Assembly (NCBI RefSeq): GCF_034424315.1
Contig: NZ_CP139972.1
Coordinates: forward strand, 4,340,001 to 4,404,000
Length of the DNA: 64,000 bases
Direction of reading: 5' to 3'
DNA from: Chitinophaga sancti
Lineage (GTDB): Bacteria > Bacteroidota > Bacteroidia > Chitinophagales > Chitinophagaceae
Under the pieces are notes generated by a model. It was not told where the DNA came from, did no database searches, and was given only the letters and a program-made list of their open reading frames with translations. Position 1 is the first letter of the stretch, and each line of letters starts with the position of its first letter. The position numbers and the translations under genes were made by a program. Shown here one piece after another: positions 1-10,088 of the stretch.

Positions 1-529
1 TTACAAATACAAACACACTCCATCCCACGATCTGCTGGCCAATATCACCATTCAGCAATAAACTCCAGTGGATCATTTTCACAATAGCAAAAAAATCATA
101 CTTAAAATCATGATGTCCGGTAACCTGGCCGGTATATGGATTCAGGAAAACAGCTTCATAATATTTTACACTTCCAAAGTAAGTGATGGCTTTGGGGTCG
201 CCGGCCTGGTAAGTCATAAACTCCCATGCACGGTCCTTGTCAGTGAAAGTGGTGATGTAATTGATTTTCTTCTCTGGACCCAGGGCGCGTTGTGCATTGT
301 CCAACAAAGTACTGATAGGCAGGCTGGCTTTCTGCTGAGGTTGTACAAACATGATGTCATGATGCACCATTTCAGAAATTTCCTTCTGAAAAGAGAATAG
401 ACAACCTGTCACGCTTACGATAAATACAACAATTCCGGATGCTAATCCAAGCCATAAATGTAACCAGGCATTGAGTTTTGCCCGCCAGGATTTCCCCTTT
501 TTTCCTGTTGGCTGATTTCTTTTATTCAT
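1..529 (-). CDS. PepSY-associated membrane protein, N-terminal part (runs off left edge)
   Basis: The ATG is at 527-529 and the frame stays open to base 1, giving about 176 residues. After a basic cytoplasmic start (MNKRNQPTGKKGK) comes a helix with the sequence LNAWLHLWLGLASGIVVFIV, which is how PepSY_TM iron-uptake-associated proteins begin. An extracytoplasmic stretch follows and then IVKMIHWSLLLNGDIGQQIVG, the typical second helix with its conserved histidine. Proteins of this family sit in the inner membrane, often beside TonB-dependent siderophore receptors, and some reduce ferric siderophores. No receptor is visible here because the neighbour lies outside the window. The family call is firm; the iron role is inferred from the family. 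Confidence 0.85.
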   Translation of the reverse strand, partial: MNKRNQPTGKKGKSWRAKLNAWLHLWLGLASGIVVFIVSVTGCLFSFQKEISEMVHHDIMFVQPQQKASLPISTLLDNAQRALGPEKKINYITTFTDKDRAWEFMTYQAGDPKAITYFGSVKYYEAVFLNPYTGQVTGHHDFKYDFFAIVKMIHWSLLLNGDIGQQIVGWSVFVFV

Positions 530-966
530 GTTGCTTCGCCCTTATCAGTTGATATAGAAATGGTTATACTTAACCATGATAGCAAAATTGGAGAATATAG
601 AGGGGATGACCGAGACGGATCGGGAATTTAATTTGCGGGAAGCGGAAAATAGGGGTAGGCGCTGCCATGAAAATTGGACAATGATACTGAACCTGTTTGC
701 TATATCGTAAAATAGTGGGTATTCAAGATGGGGGAACTTATAAAATCGAAAATTATTATAAAGAATGAGATTGGGATTAATTATTAACAATCCTTCAGAC
801 TGGCTATATACACTTAAACCATTTCACACATATTCCTGGGGAACATGCTGCAGATCCTCCAGAATTTCCCTGGAATAATAGATACATTACACCTGGAACA
901 ATTTTAATTAATTAACAACATACCAGATAGAATTTTACCCAAGTAAAAATAACCCAACGTAAAACA

Positions 967-1443
967 ATGAAGAATATTGAATTAATGGGCTTACTATTTT
1001 TTCTTTCATGCCATCAGCCACCAAGGAACTGCATTAACTCATATACAGTTGATTTATTGGACATTAATGAGTCATTGGCATATAATCAATCTTATCATAT
1101 CCATAACGACACATTAAGAATATCATTTAATGATAAGCTTAGAAATGGGAAAAACTCAGTTTTATTCGAAAAGATATTAGATAAGAATCAAAAGAATAAA
1201 TTTTGCAACTATATATCCTCATTTAATATTGACACTTTAAAATCTGAATATGTTAATCAATCCGCTCAAGATGGAGATCAAAAAATTATAGCGATTTCTA
1301 TCGGAGCAAAAAAGAAATCTGTATACATTTCTACCGTATATATGGAAAATATAGCGGACTTAATTAAAAATATGAACGAATTAATCGATTCTTCAAAACT
1401 GAAAATAATTTATGCAGAATATAAAATTACGCATCCTATGTAG
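967..1443 (+). CDS. small predicted lipoprotein of unknown function
   Basis: A 158-residue protein. The N-terminus MKNIELMGLLFFLSC is a short lipoprotein signal peptide with a lipobox ending at Cys15, so it is probably lipidated and held in a membrane. The mature part is polar and lysine/aspartate-rich and has no motif I recognise. It stands alone, with about 440 bases of apparently empty sequence before it (530-966) and 350 after it. I do not know its function. Confidence 0.6.
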   Translation: MKNIELMGLLFFLSCHQPPRNCINSYTVDLLDINESLAYNQSYHIHNDTLRISFNDKLRNGKNSVLFEKILDKNQKNKFCNYISSFNIDTLKSEYVNQSAQDGDQKIIAISIGAKKKSVYISTVYMENIADLIKNMNELIDSSKLKIIYAEYKITHPM

Positions 1444-1793
1444 TTAAATCATAGCTGAATTGTTCTATGCAGCAGGTTGCCTTGCCAGCTGCATTTTTAT
1501 TAAATCTCACGAAAATCATAATCTGGCGAGAGTAACACTTGTAATGAAGGAGGCGAAAATGTTTAAAAAAGGCAGGCCTCAACAAGCCCGCCCAGTTGCA
1601 ACTTAATATTCCCAAGTATATAAAATCCAAATCTACCCCTCCTGCCCCAAACCCATTCGTTATTAACTAGTTAACAGGCTCAAAATGATCGCCCCACGAT
1701 CATTAACACCTCCATTAACCACCCGTTAACATATTTTCCCCCAATATTCACTAACTAGCAAACCGAAAATTGCTCTCTAACTCCCTACCCATT

Positions 1794-2807
1794 ATGCACC
1801 ACATTTCCATTATCAACGTATTCAAACAACTCAAAGCTGATCTCATAGGCAAAGACTCCTACCGCGGCGTCACCCTCACCTACACCTGGCTCGCCAATCA
1901 ATTCGGGCATTTCTCCCTCGGCTTCATCCCTACCCTCCTCATCCACCATCAACACGCCCCCTGGATCGTAGCCATCGCCTGGACTCTCTTCGAATCTTAC
2001 AACTTCTTAGGCCCACTACTGCTAAAAAAACACACCGAATCCAAAACAGTATACGTACCCTCCCATAAAAAATACACCTTCCCACCTACCTGGGGAAACA
2101 TCGCCTTTGACACCTTCACAGACCTCTGCTTTTTCTGGCTCGGCGCCTTCGCCGCCAGTCTGCTATTAGGTCAGCATACATTACTGAACATCACCATCAT
2201 CGCCTTCATCCTTATCTACCCCATCTGCTACTGGTACCCCACCAAGATGTACCTCCAGCAGGCATGCCTACCCACCCAGTTCCGCCTCAGTCAATGGAAC
2301 CTCTCTATCAAAGACGCTGACAAGGAAAAGGTCTATTCCTTCCTGAATGCCAGCGTACACCCTGATACAATTACCGGCAAACACCTCTTCATCTTCGGCG
2401 GCAAAGGCAGCGGAAAAACAGCCCTCGGCATCGGCATCGCTACCGAATCTGCTATTAAACACAAAGCATGTTTATATACCACCGCCATGAAACTATTCAG
2501 CCTTTTCGCACTCTCAGATGAAGACATCCAACAAGAAGATCCCAACCTCTGGACATGGCGCACAACCTCCTTGCTGGTCATTGATGATATCAATCCAGGA
2601 CAACCAATTCCTAAAGACATTGTAAGTGCTGATCAATTTATGGGGTACATGGACAGTGAAGCAAACCGCCATGCATTAAAAAGTAAAAATGTAATCTGGA
2701 TTCTGGGAGATGATACCACCTATTCTGAATGGCAACAGATGTTGCATAATATCGGGGTAACACAAGAAAGTATCTCTGCTATTTATTTACCGCAGGGCAA
2801 GATGTAA
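1794..2807 (+). CDS. membrane-anchored AAA+/P-loop ATPase (DnaA/IstB-like core)
   Basis: I place the start at the ATG at 1794 (337 residues); an in-frame TTG at 1770 would add eight residues. The N-terminal half has three to four hydrophobic helices (about residues 42-75 and 103-150). The C-terminal half is a P-loop domain: Walker A GGKGSGKT at about 202-209, Walker B LLVIDD at about 260-265, and a sensor-1-like strand VIWILGDDT. The ATPase resembles the DnaC/IstB/DnaA group, but I know no standard family with a multi-helix membrane domain in front. It is a single gene followed by a hairpin. The function is unknown; a membrane-associated remodelling or regulatory ATPase is the most that can be said. 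Confidence 0.7.
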   Translation: MHHISIINVFKQLKADLIGKDSYRGVTLTYTWLANQFGHFSLGFIPTLLIHHQHAPWIVAIAWTLFESYNFLGPLLLKKHTESKTVYVPSHKKYTFPPTWGNIAFDTFTDLCFFWLGAFAASLLLGQHTLLNITIIAFILIYPICYWYPTKMYLQQACLPTQFRLSQWNLSIKDADKEKVYSFLNASVHPDTITGKHLFIFGGKGSGKTALGIGIATESAIKHKACLYTTAMKLFSLFALSDEDIQQEDPNLWTWRTTSLLVIDDINPGQPIPKDIVSADQFMGYMDSEANRHALKSKNVIWILGDDTTYSEWQQMLHNIGVTQESISAIYLPQGKM

Positions 2808-2815
2808 CCGGATAA

Positions 2816-2835
2816 GGGGGAATAGCATTTCCCCC
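2816..2835. terminator. GC-rich hairpin downstream of the membrane ATPase
   Basis: GGGGGAA and TTCCCCC form a seven-pair stem with a six-base loop, 8 bases after the stop codon at 2807. It lies between convergent genes (1794-2807 plus, 2890-3618 minus), so it may serve both. No long T run follows on the plus strand. Confidence 0.55.
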
Positions 2836-2889
2836 ATCAAAATCTAAATTCAAAAATCAAAACTTTCATTCAAAAACACAACAAGCACC

Positions 2890-3618
2890 TCAGGGCAATA
2901 TATGATTCTCATACGCAAACGTCACCAAATGCGTTAAACTCTTCACCTCAAATCGCTTATACAAAGGAATTATCCGCTTCTCTATCGCCGACTGCGTCAC
3001 ATTCAACTCATGTGCAATCTCCTTAAATGACCTTCCTTGCGCTAACATCGCCAGCGCTTCTTTCTCCTTCTGCGATATCGCATAATAATGAAACAAGTTC
3101 TTATTCAACTCCTCCTCAAACTCCGCCTTCTCAGGTCCATACGCCGCATACTGCATCACCTTCCCCAACCTCAACCGATGACTCACCTGGTTCCTCCCGA
3201 TTATCTCCGTCACCCGTCCATTCTCGGACCTAAACACACCCACCCGCACAATCAATGGCACCGCAACCCCATTCTTATGCAGTTTCTTTAACTCTATCGT
3301 AAAACTATATTTCTCTAACTCCTCTGTCCGACTCATTATAAACATCAAGGCCTTATCATTCAACTCAAACGAAAACGGCTTATACTCCGGCGTCGTGATA
3401 TCCACAATACTGAGCATATTGATCTCACTATCATCATATCCCAACACTTCCTCCCAACCATCGGCATAGACCATCCTGTTCTCCTTAAAGGAATACACAT
3501 ATATTGCTTCCTCAGGAAACCTTTGAATAGTACGTCTTAAACTTATCGCCTGTTCGCTGTTCAAATCTGCAGGCAAAGCTGTGATCATAGATCTGGAAAA
3601 CTCCCCGGGATTGGACAT
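2890..3618 (-). CDS. PAS-like sensor / LuxR-type DNA-binding regulator
   Basis: A 242-residue protein with an ATG at 3616-3618. Residues about 30-140 read as a PAS domain (IYVYSFKENRMVYADGW, LGYDDSEIN and later GRVTEIIGRNQ), a layout common in Bacteroidota regulators. Residues about 178-242 are a LuxR/GerE helix-turn-helix with ISQKEKEALAMLAQG, FKEIAHELNV and a recognition helix near TQSAIEKRI. It probably controls transcription in response to a ligand or redox cue bound by the PAS domain. It lies tail to tail with the membrane ATPase and has no operon partner. The regulator call is strong; the signal is unknown. Confidence 0.85.
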   Translation of the reverse strand: MSNPGEFSRSMITALPADLNSEQAISLRRTIQRFPEEAIYVYSFKENRMVYADGWEEVLGYDDSEINMLSIVDITTPEYKPFSFELNDKALMFIMSRTEELEKYSFTIELKKLHKNGVAVPLIVRVGVFRSENGRVTEIIGRNQVSHRLRLGKVMQYAAYGPEKAEFEEELNKNLFHYYAISQKEKEALAMLAQGRSFKEIAHELNVTQSAIEKRIIPLYKRFEVKSLTHLVTFAYENHILP

Positions 3619-3839
3619 GACAAATTTTTAATTCCTCTAATTTAAGCATTTCCTTCCCAAACTGCGGAATTTCGCAGTTGTCACCCGATAAAAACCGGAT
3701 TATTTTTGCGGAACCTTTCAACCATTTCTTTAGAGACCCCAAAAAACATTAACCCCACTAGTACTTTCAACTTTTCTAGTGCCAGGGTAAAGGGCAGGCA
3801 CTAACCTTCGCTTGCCCTTACCATTGGTCTAACAGCCTT

Positions 3840-4046
3840 ATGAAAGTAATAGATCTGAAAATCAATTATAAAGGCAAAAAGTTAAGCCCTGAAAAAATAA
3901 AAGAATGCGAAATCGAAAAATTTGAGCCCCAAAAATCTAAGAAATATTCATCCATTACCCCGAATCTACAAGCCCTGAACATACATTCATCCATACCCCA
4001 AACTAATAACCCCAAAACCCCCTCTCTAAAGTTTCCCCCTCCCTGA
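3840..4046 (+). CDS. possible small lysine/proline-rich protein
   Basis: An ATG-initiated 68-codon frame coding for a charged N-terminus (MKVIDLKINYKGKKLSPEK) and a low-complexity Asn/Pro/Ser tail. The first 30 residues look protein-like; the tail reads like spacer DNA that happens to be open. No family is recognised. The frame may be a short gene whose true end was lost, or chance. The rest of 3619-4259 shows no other gene. Confidence 0.25.
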   Translation: MKVIDLKINYKGKKLSPEKIKECEIEKFEPQKSKKYSSITPNLQALNIHSSIPQTNNPKTPSLKFPPP

Positions 4047-4259
4047 AAACCCACCCCTATACCCCCAATTTCCTATTCATCTCACAAATAAAACCACAGG
4101 CGATTTTCCCGCTACATAGAACCAAATCCCTATGTAAAAAGACATCGCCACCATCATTCAACCAAAATTTCCATTATTCAATAAAAAATCTTAATTTGAA
4201 TTCATACGCCATTTAATACTCGAAATAACCCGATCCCTAAACCCACTAACCCACAACCT

Positions 4260-7200
4260 ATGTCGAACCCAAACGTTGCCCACGTTGAAAAATCCGTTTT
4301 TTCCATCCTCAACGCCGAAAATGAAATCATTGGTTACGGTTTCTTCGTCGACCCGCATGGAACTGCCCTTACCTGTTATCATATTATCGCTGCACTTACC
4401 AGCATTCGCATCAGAGACCACGATGGAAATGAACATATAGCCACAATAGATGAATACCATACCCTATGGGGCGTGCAGTACTCTGATATTGCTGTTCTTC
4501 AAATTCCAATGCAGTCTCCAACCTTCTTACAACTACCTCAACCCAAAGTGGTAGACCAGGAAATGACTGTTATCAAGGTGAACAATTCAAGCTTTGAATT
4601 CGAAGACATTCTATACCATAACGTCACTACCCCCACTCATCCACCATCATCTCACGGCCTACCCATCACATATACCGGCACAACCATGGCCGTCGGTTTT
4701 TTATCCGTTGCCAACTATCGCAACTTACCTAACCTGGCCATTTTCCGGCTAGCTAAAAAATCTGCCAACCTGGAACTATTCTTTCAATATCTCTCAGATA
4801 AATACTGTCCTGGAAAATTCAATCCTGAATTCAGCGAATTAAAAACCGTATGCAATGCACAACTACAACGTGCTTTCCGCCAGCAGCTCGAACAAAAATT
4901 CTTGCTACCATATAATTACACCCCTGAACCCAGGTACGGAATTAAACTCAAAGAATTCATAGAAGATAATAATTCGATTATATCCCTCGTCGGAGAAAGC
5001 GGCAGCGGCAAAACAAACTGCCTGCTTTGTGAGTTTCCTTACTATGCACGGTTTTTCTTTACAATATTTATCTCTGCTCATGATTTTGAACCACTACCAG
5101 CAAGCTTACCAGGAAAAATAAAAAACGTTTTAGCTAAAACACTCGCCGAGTATCCCCACGATAATATCACTGCCGATGATCTAATGAACCTGATATATCA
5201 ACATCCGAAAAGATGCCTGATCATTATCGACGGGTTAAATAAAATGCCCCGCATCTCTTCTAAAACATTCGATGAATGGTTTACAAGATCTATCCGCTGG
5301 GCAAAAGGCATGGGCCTAAAATTAATTATAACAAGCACAGCATTACCTACCTTTCAAAATAGTGGCCGCCTGGACGGCTTCACCTGTGGGAGAATAAGTA
5401 AAGCCGCCAACAATTATAATCTACCCACAAAATTCAGTAAGATCTCCAGGCTCAATCGTCCACTATTACTGCGACTCCTTTTTGAGATTGGTGGCCAGGA
5501 ACGATCGGCACCACTAGATGATTATCCTTTGTTCGCCACCTACCTGGCAAGAAAGTGTACGGCTCTCGCAGCACTTATCAATGTACCCTCACAGGTCGTC
5601 CATTCATTATTTATTGAATTTGCAAAACACTTCGCAACAAGCAATGATTACTGGCTCACTAATGACACCTACCAGGACATCCTCAAAGATCATCCACAAT
5701 TAACCTCCATTCTCATCCAGGAGAACCTCTTCATTGAATCGGTGAATGGCGTCAGAATTGCTCATAACTGGCTGGCCGATTTCCTCATCGGTGAAACATT
5801 CCACCCGGATGAAGACATTGACTGGGAACAACTAATACCCATTAGTAATTCCACACAACGAAAAGGCCTCCCCTGGCTGCTGGCCAAAAAATCTTTCTTA
5901 GGACAGAACATGGCAGTTCCCCTGCAAAACCTGCTCACATTTATTTTGAAAAAAGACAGCCATCAATCCCGAGCCACCAAAATATTCGAAAATACGGTGA
6001 GACATTTATCTCTACCTGATCAATACTATTCAATCATTGAATCTTTCATCATCCAGCATCAACAAACATTCGGTTCCACCGATATTACCGGGCTAATGGT
6101 CTACAATTCCCATTTATCCACTTCCAATCAATTTAAACTATTAAAAAAGGCTTTATCTAATGAAGAATTGCCTTCATCTAATATTATGTTGTTTCTCCAT
6201 CCTAATTACTATGAGAAAAATGACTATTTCCTGCAACTAGGTACTTTAATCGCTACCAAACAAATCCTGGAGAGATACCTCCTTGCAGAACCGGATACAA
6301 CCATGCCACGAATAATGGATTGGCTATACGATTGCAAGGACCAGAATAAAATTTCGGTGATTAATATTATAGCAGGTATCATCATCTATCAATATGACAG
6401 CAGGTATAATCACTCATTTAATCCATGGAACAAGGATACACCCGCTCAAGCTTCCATCATTAAAGTGATGATCACCATGATCGTAGCATCACACAGTAAG
6501 ACATTTTCGGATGTATTGACAGATTATTTGCTAAAGGATGATCATTCAGAAGGGATAAAGAACGGTACAGATTTTTATTTGAATGTTTTACCAACTGCAG
6601 TACTAAACGTTTACCGTGGCTTACCTCTTGATCAAGAAAAAATCAAATATACCATGTTGCTGCTCAGAGTTCCCGAATACCGGAAAGAAATGATTAGTGA
6701 CATCCTACTCATATTTAAAGAGAGTAAAATGCCTGAATTATTGACAGAAAAGTTACGGGCATACGTCACGCAGGAAGGCATCTTTGAAGTACTGGTGCCC
6801 ATGTTGGTCAAGTATATCAAATATGGCAGAAATTATAGGATAAGAAAGGATTGTATTTCAATTCTATTTCAATTTGGAAAAAACAAGGAACAAAACCAGG
6901 TGCTGGCAGATCATCTGGCAGCTCTTATCAGGATCAATTCCGATTTTGAATTGCACTTTACCAGATGTTTAATTCGGGGTCTCTATACCTTACCTGTCTC
7001 TTCCGCATCTTATCAAACTTTATCTGCCACGATTCCAATTCTACTGGAAAGAGATTTATCATCCTGGTATCGTACGTTGAAATACCTGTGCAGAGAAGAA
7101 AAAAATATTTACAAACGTGCAGATAAAATAAAATGGATTAATTGGGCATTTAACAATTTACCAGTGCGGCAACAATGTTCATTAGTGATCCTTCTTCTGA

Positions 7201-7382
7201 ATTTGAATATTATCAAAGAAGAGGATAAGGTTCGGGAAATGATCAAACCAACCATATTATTAACGTTGCAAGAGTCCGATCTATTTTACCAGGCAGTATT
7301 AAAGAAAGCAGCGAAGAAAAATATAGCCCTGCATTACGATCTCCTGGATGATCAGGATTTTAAGGTGATGTTGAAAGTGTAA
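4260..7382 (+). CDS. trypsin-like protease / STAND (NACHT-like) NTPase, candidate immune sensor
   Basis: A 1040-residue protein with three parts. Residues 1-160 have a chymotrypsin-fold pattern: GYGFFVDPHGTALTCYHIIA places a likely catalytic His41, YSDIAVLQI a likely Asp76, and the region THPPSSHGLPI, at the usual place of GxSGGP, offers Ser130 or Ser131 but lacks the standard GxSG motif. Residues about 225-420 are a P-loop NTPase: Walker A GESGSGKT (245-252) and Walker B CLIIIDG (about 319-325), with STAND-type spacing. Residues about 430-1040 are helical and resemble the alpha-solenoid sensor arms of STAND proteins. Protease-STAND fusions are known among bacterial anti-phage (Avs/NACHT-like) proteins, where the C-terminus senses and the N-terminus acts. 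It is a single gene with a strong hairpin 10 bases after its stop. Whether the protease site is active is uncertain. Confidence 0.8.
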   Translation: MSNPNVAHVEKSVFSILNAENEIIGYGFFVDPHGTALTCYHIIAALTSIRIRDHDGNEHIATIDEYHTLWGVQYSDIAVLQIPMQSPTFLQLPQPKVVDQEMTVIKVNNSSFEFEDILYHNVTTPTHPPSSHGLPITYTGTTMAVGFLSVANYRNLPNLAIFRLAKKSANLELFFQYLSDKYCPGKFNPEFSELKTVCNAQLQRAFRQQLEQKFLLPYNYTPEPRYGIKLKEFIEDNNSIISLVGESGSGKTNCLLCEFPYYARFFFTIFISAHDFEPLPASLPGKIKNVLAKTLAEYPHDNITADDLMNLIYQHPKRCLIIIDGLNKMPRISSKTFDEWFTRSIRWAKGMGLKLIITSTALPTFQNSGRLDGFTCGRISKAANNYNLPTKFSKISRLNRPLLLRLLFEIGGQERSAPLDDYPLFATYLARKCTALAALINVPSQVVHSLFIEFAKHFATSNDYWLTNDTYQDILKDHPQLTSILIQENLFIESVNGVRIAHNWLADFLIGETFHPDEDIDWEQLIPISNSTQRKGLPWLLAKKSFLGQNMAVPLQNLLTFILKKDSHQSRATKIFENTVRHLSLPDQYYSIIESFIIQHQQTFGSTDITGLMVYNSHLSTSNQFKLLKKALSNEELPSSNIMLFLHPNYYEKNDYFLQLGTLIATKQILERYLLAEPDTTMPRIMDWLYDCKDQNKISVINIIAGIIIYQYDSRYNHSFNPWNKDTPAQASIIKVMITMIVASHSKTFSDVLTDYLLKDDHSEGIKNGTDFYLNVLPTAVLNVYRGLPLDQEKIKYTMLLLRVPEYRKEMISDILLIFKESKMPELLTEKLRAYVTQEGIFEVLVPMLVKYIKYGRNYRIRKDCISILFQFGKNKEQNQVLADHLAALIRINSDFELHFTRCLIRGLYTLPVSSASYQTLSATIPILLERDLSSWYRTLKYLCREEKNIYKRADKIKWINWAFNNLPVRQQCSLVILLLNLNIIKEEDKVREMIKPTILLTLQESDLFYQAVLKKAAKKNIALHYDLLDDQDFKVMLKV

Positions 7383-7392
7383 TCCGGGTTAA

Positions 7393-7417
7393 AGAGCGTG
7401 TATTATGTACACGCTCT
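7393..7417. terminator. strong hairpin after the STAND gene
   Basis: AGAGCGTGTA pairs perfectly with TACACGCTCT (ten pairs, five-base loop), starting 10 bases after the stop at 7382 and followed by a pyrimidine-rich stretch. It is the likely end of the single-gene STAND transcript. Confidence 0.75.
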
Positions 7418-7492
7418 CCTTCTATAAAAACACAGCACTGATCTCCCGCATCCTTTCTCTCCTTAAGACCCAGTTTCCAAGAGGAACAAAAT

Positions 7493-7666
7493 TTAAATAA
7501 TCCCCTTATTTCCAAACGTTTCCATTTCATGCATTAACCTCGCTCTTTGTTCCATATACGACTTCCTGCCAAAATTCCCTTTTGCCACTTTCCCTGCTTT
7601 CTCCAGCCGTATTTCCAGGTGTATGTGGAGGCGTTTTTTAGGAGGAGGTTTGTTTAAGGCTTTAAG
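7493..7666 (-). pseudogene. possible coding remnant, family unknown
   Basis: A minus-strand frame of about 57 sense codons between two stops reads like protein: PPPKKRLHIHLEIRLEKAG, then GNFGRKSYMEQRARLMHEM. There is no upstream start codon, so it looks like the C-terminal end of a lost gene. I do not recognise the family. Together with the next entry it is all I can see in the gap 7418-8193. Confidence 0.3.
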
Positions 7667-7711
7667 TTATTTAAAGCAAGGGAATCGGCAATTGACCCTT
7701 TAGCGAGGGGT

Positions 7712-7888
7712 TCATGAATTTTTCAATTCATTCATCATATCTACTGAAGGCATTACAATGACATCGTGAGCTGCAGGATAACGTTCTTTTCCTGAATAAA
7801 CGATGAATTTATGAGTAGCATGGGCCTCCTGATCTTTATGGTTTATTTCGGAAATGAGAAATGCAACTGTGCTGATTGATTCAATCTG
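7712..7888 (-). pseudogene. possible coding remnant, family unknown
   Basis: A minus-strand frame of 58 codons ending in TGA reads VAFLISEINHKDQEAHATHK, then FIVYSGKERYPAAHD, with balanced, protein-like composition. It is bounded upstream by a TAA and has no start codon. It is probably the 3' end of a decayed gene. No family is recognised. Confidence 0.3.
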
Positions 7889-8193
7889 TTAAACTAGTGT
7901 CAAGAAATACCCCCAGATACAATAAGGGCTAACAGAATTAAAAAATCTTGCAACTCAAGCCCTACTTGGATACCACAACCAATAAATAAACTCCCATTAT
8001 CAAAATAAAATTATCAATATCAACTTTTCTATTTTCCCTACTATCCCCACTTCTCTCACCTCGTTAACCTACAGTTAAATAATTAAAACAATCAATATTC
8101 CCTATTACATTTGTATCACAATAACAAAATAACCCCAAACGAATTATTATAGTACCCTTAGTATATCAGTACCCTCACTTAGATGCTCAACGT

Positions 8194-8235
8194 AAAAAAG
8201 GAACAGCAACATCATCTGTTGCTGTTTCCTTTTTT
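8194..8235. terminator. bidirectional rho-independent terminator
   Basis: An A6 run, GGAACAGCAACA, a five-base loop, the complementary TGTTGCTGTTTCC and a T6 run form a near-perfect long hairpin with A/T tails on both sides. It lies 10 bases beyond the stop of the minus-strand gene at 8246. The preceding bases GCTCAACGTAAAA recur before another hairpin at 51120 and, more loosely, before one at 58622. Confidence 0.85.
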
Positions 8236-8245
8236 AATAACCATC

Positions 8246-8440
8246 TCAATCCTTCATCTCCTTCTCTATGGCCGTCAACATCTTTATCAATTTCTGAACA
8301 TCCATTTTATCCATCGTCATATACGCATGACCTGGAATATCAATCTCCGAACTGACTTCCATATGCAACAATCCGGTACCAGTTATATACCATTCCATCT
8401 CGTTATCGTCCTGGTCTATAAATACAGTTTTTGAGGGCAT
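8246..8440 (-). CDS. conserved small hypothetical protein (64 aa)
   Basis: The ATG at 8438-8440 gives 64 residues beginning MPSKTVFIDQDDNEMEWYI; an in-frame TTG ten codons upstream is possible. I prefer the ATG because a decayed copy at 58686-58880 aligns over exactly the same 65 codons. It has a beta-rich first half and a helical acidic/basic tail (KLIKMLTAIEKEMKD). It is divergent from the barrel protein at 8568, and the same divergent pair recurs at 58.7-61.7 kb. The function is unknown. Confidence 0.6.
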   Translation of the reverse strand: MPSKTVFIDQDDNEMEWYITGTGLLHMEVSSEIDIPGHAYMTMDKMDVQKLIKMLTAIEKEMKD

Positions 8441-8567
8441 GAAATTTAGTTTTAATTGTTTGAGTATCAAATGTAACGATCTCCTAACTATTAAAAAATA
8501 TCATCCTTTTATGTTACAGCTCTCCCCTCACTGCAATTAACCACGAAATAAACAGGTCTCAATTATT

Positions 8568-10088
8568 ATGAAAATCCCCAAAAGGATCTTTCAGCTAATT
8601 TTATGTTTGCTACTTTCTCCCTTATTGTCCCTAGCCCAAAAACAAACCTTGAATGGTATAGTAGCTGATTCTACCACTGGGAAACCAGTGCAGGATGCTA
8701 CTGTATATATCTTAAAAGACAATAAGGCGGTCGCAACTTCATTTTCCGATCAGCAGGGGGTATTCAATTTTATGAATATTCCTTCGGGGAATTATCAGCT
8801 ATATGTATCCATTACAGGGTACCAGGCTTATCATGCCCCTATCCAGATATCGCAATCTGCTATCAATGCAGGTAAAATCTTCATTAAGAATAAAACCATC
8901 ACACTCAATACTTTCGAGATCAAACAATCCATCCCGCCCATTACCATTAAAAAAGACACATTAGAATTTAATGCTAATTCAGTAAAAACAAGGCCTAACG
9001 CCGTCGTTGAAGAGCTGCTAAAGCATGTTCCCGGTGTTTCTATAGATGCGAATGGTAAAATTACCGCTCAGGGAGAAACTGTGAAGAGGATCCTCGTAGA
9101 TGGAAAACCTTTTTTTGGTAATAATACCTTCCTCACTACCCAAAACTTACCCGCTGAAATCATTGATAAAATTCAATTGATCGATGGTAAGTCTGAGCTG
9201 GCACAGTTTACCGGTTTTGATGATGGCAGCCACGAAAAGATCATCAATATCACGCTTAAAAAGAACCGTCGTCGTGGTACTACCGCTACCACCTCTGCAG
9301 GTTACGGTACGGATGACCGCTACGCCATTAGTGGCAATGTTAACAGCTTTAATGAACAGGATCGCCTATCTGCTGTTGCCAATGGCAATAACTTAAACGA
9401 CCGTAATTTCAACCCGGGAAATACCCATGCCGGCAACCAACCTGGGAATGGGATGGCGAATAGCTGGTCCGGGGCGATCAATTATAACATGGAGGACAAA
9501 AAGAAAATAAGACTGGATGTAAGTTATGATGCTGTGGATAACCATTCTCAAAATAATATTACAAATTTCAGGCAGACCTTTTTTCCTGACACCACCTGGT
9601 ATTATAACCAACAGAATAATACCAGCAGCCACAGCGTTAATCATTCACTCCATTCACGACTGAATTATAAAATAGATGAATCACAATCTATCCTTATTTT
9701 GCCTGAATTGTCTTTTAGTAAAACCGACAATATCCAAAACAATCAATACGAGTCTCTCAATAAAAATAAAGACACTTCTATTTCAGGACAGGCATTCAAT
9801 ACCAGCAGACAGTCCGCACCTAATATCAACATTCAGGGGCTTTATAGAAAACGTTTCAAAAAACGAGGCCGCACATTCAGTACTGATTTCTCAGTTGAAC
9901 GTAATTCAAGCACGGGTAATAATACCTTTCAAACCCAGGATCATTTGTTGCTCCTGGATTCTATAGGTAGTTATGATCGATTAACCAGGAACAATACGAT
10001 CAATAGTAATATCCGATTACGTCTTAGTTACACAACGCCATTATCAAGAGATCGGCTTTTACAATTATCGTACACATGGAAGGGATAA
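8568..10088 (+). pseudogene. outer-membrane barrel protein, truncated copy (carboxypeptidase-regulatory-like + plug + partial barrel)
   Basis: This frame encodes 506 residues that match the N-terminal half of the complete protein at 59005-61701. It has a signal peptide (LILCLLLSPLLSLAQ), a CarboxypepD_reg-like domain (about 26-105), a TonB-receptor-like plug (about 130-220, with FNANSVKTRPNAVVEELLK and ILVDGKPFFGNN) and the first barrel strands. Homology ends at LQLSYTW, and the last codons plus TAA come from a fused fragment of a Fic gene. The barrel cannot close, so the product is almost surely non-functional. It sits in a duplicated cassette with a divergent 64-residue gene and a terminator. 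Confidence 0.8.

Noticed and set aside
68..400. Open frame of 110 codons on the plus strand
   Set aside because: It lies antisense inside the PepSY membrane protein, whose frame and motifs are convincing.
545..790. 81-codon minus-strand frame
   Set aside because: It shows no domain and no conserved context; the sequence reads as spacer upstream of the PepSY gene.
9184..9396. Frames inside the truncated barrel gene
   Set aside because: They are low-complexity shadows of the repeated Gly/Asn-rich barrel codons.
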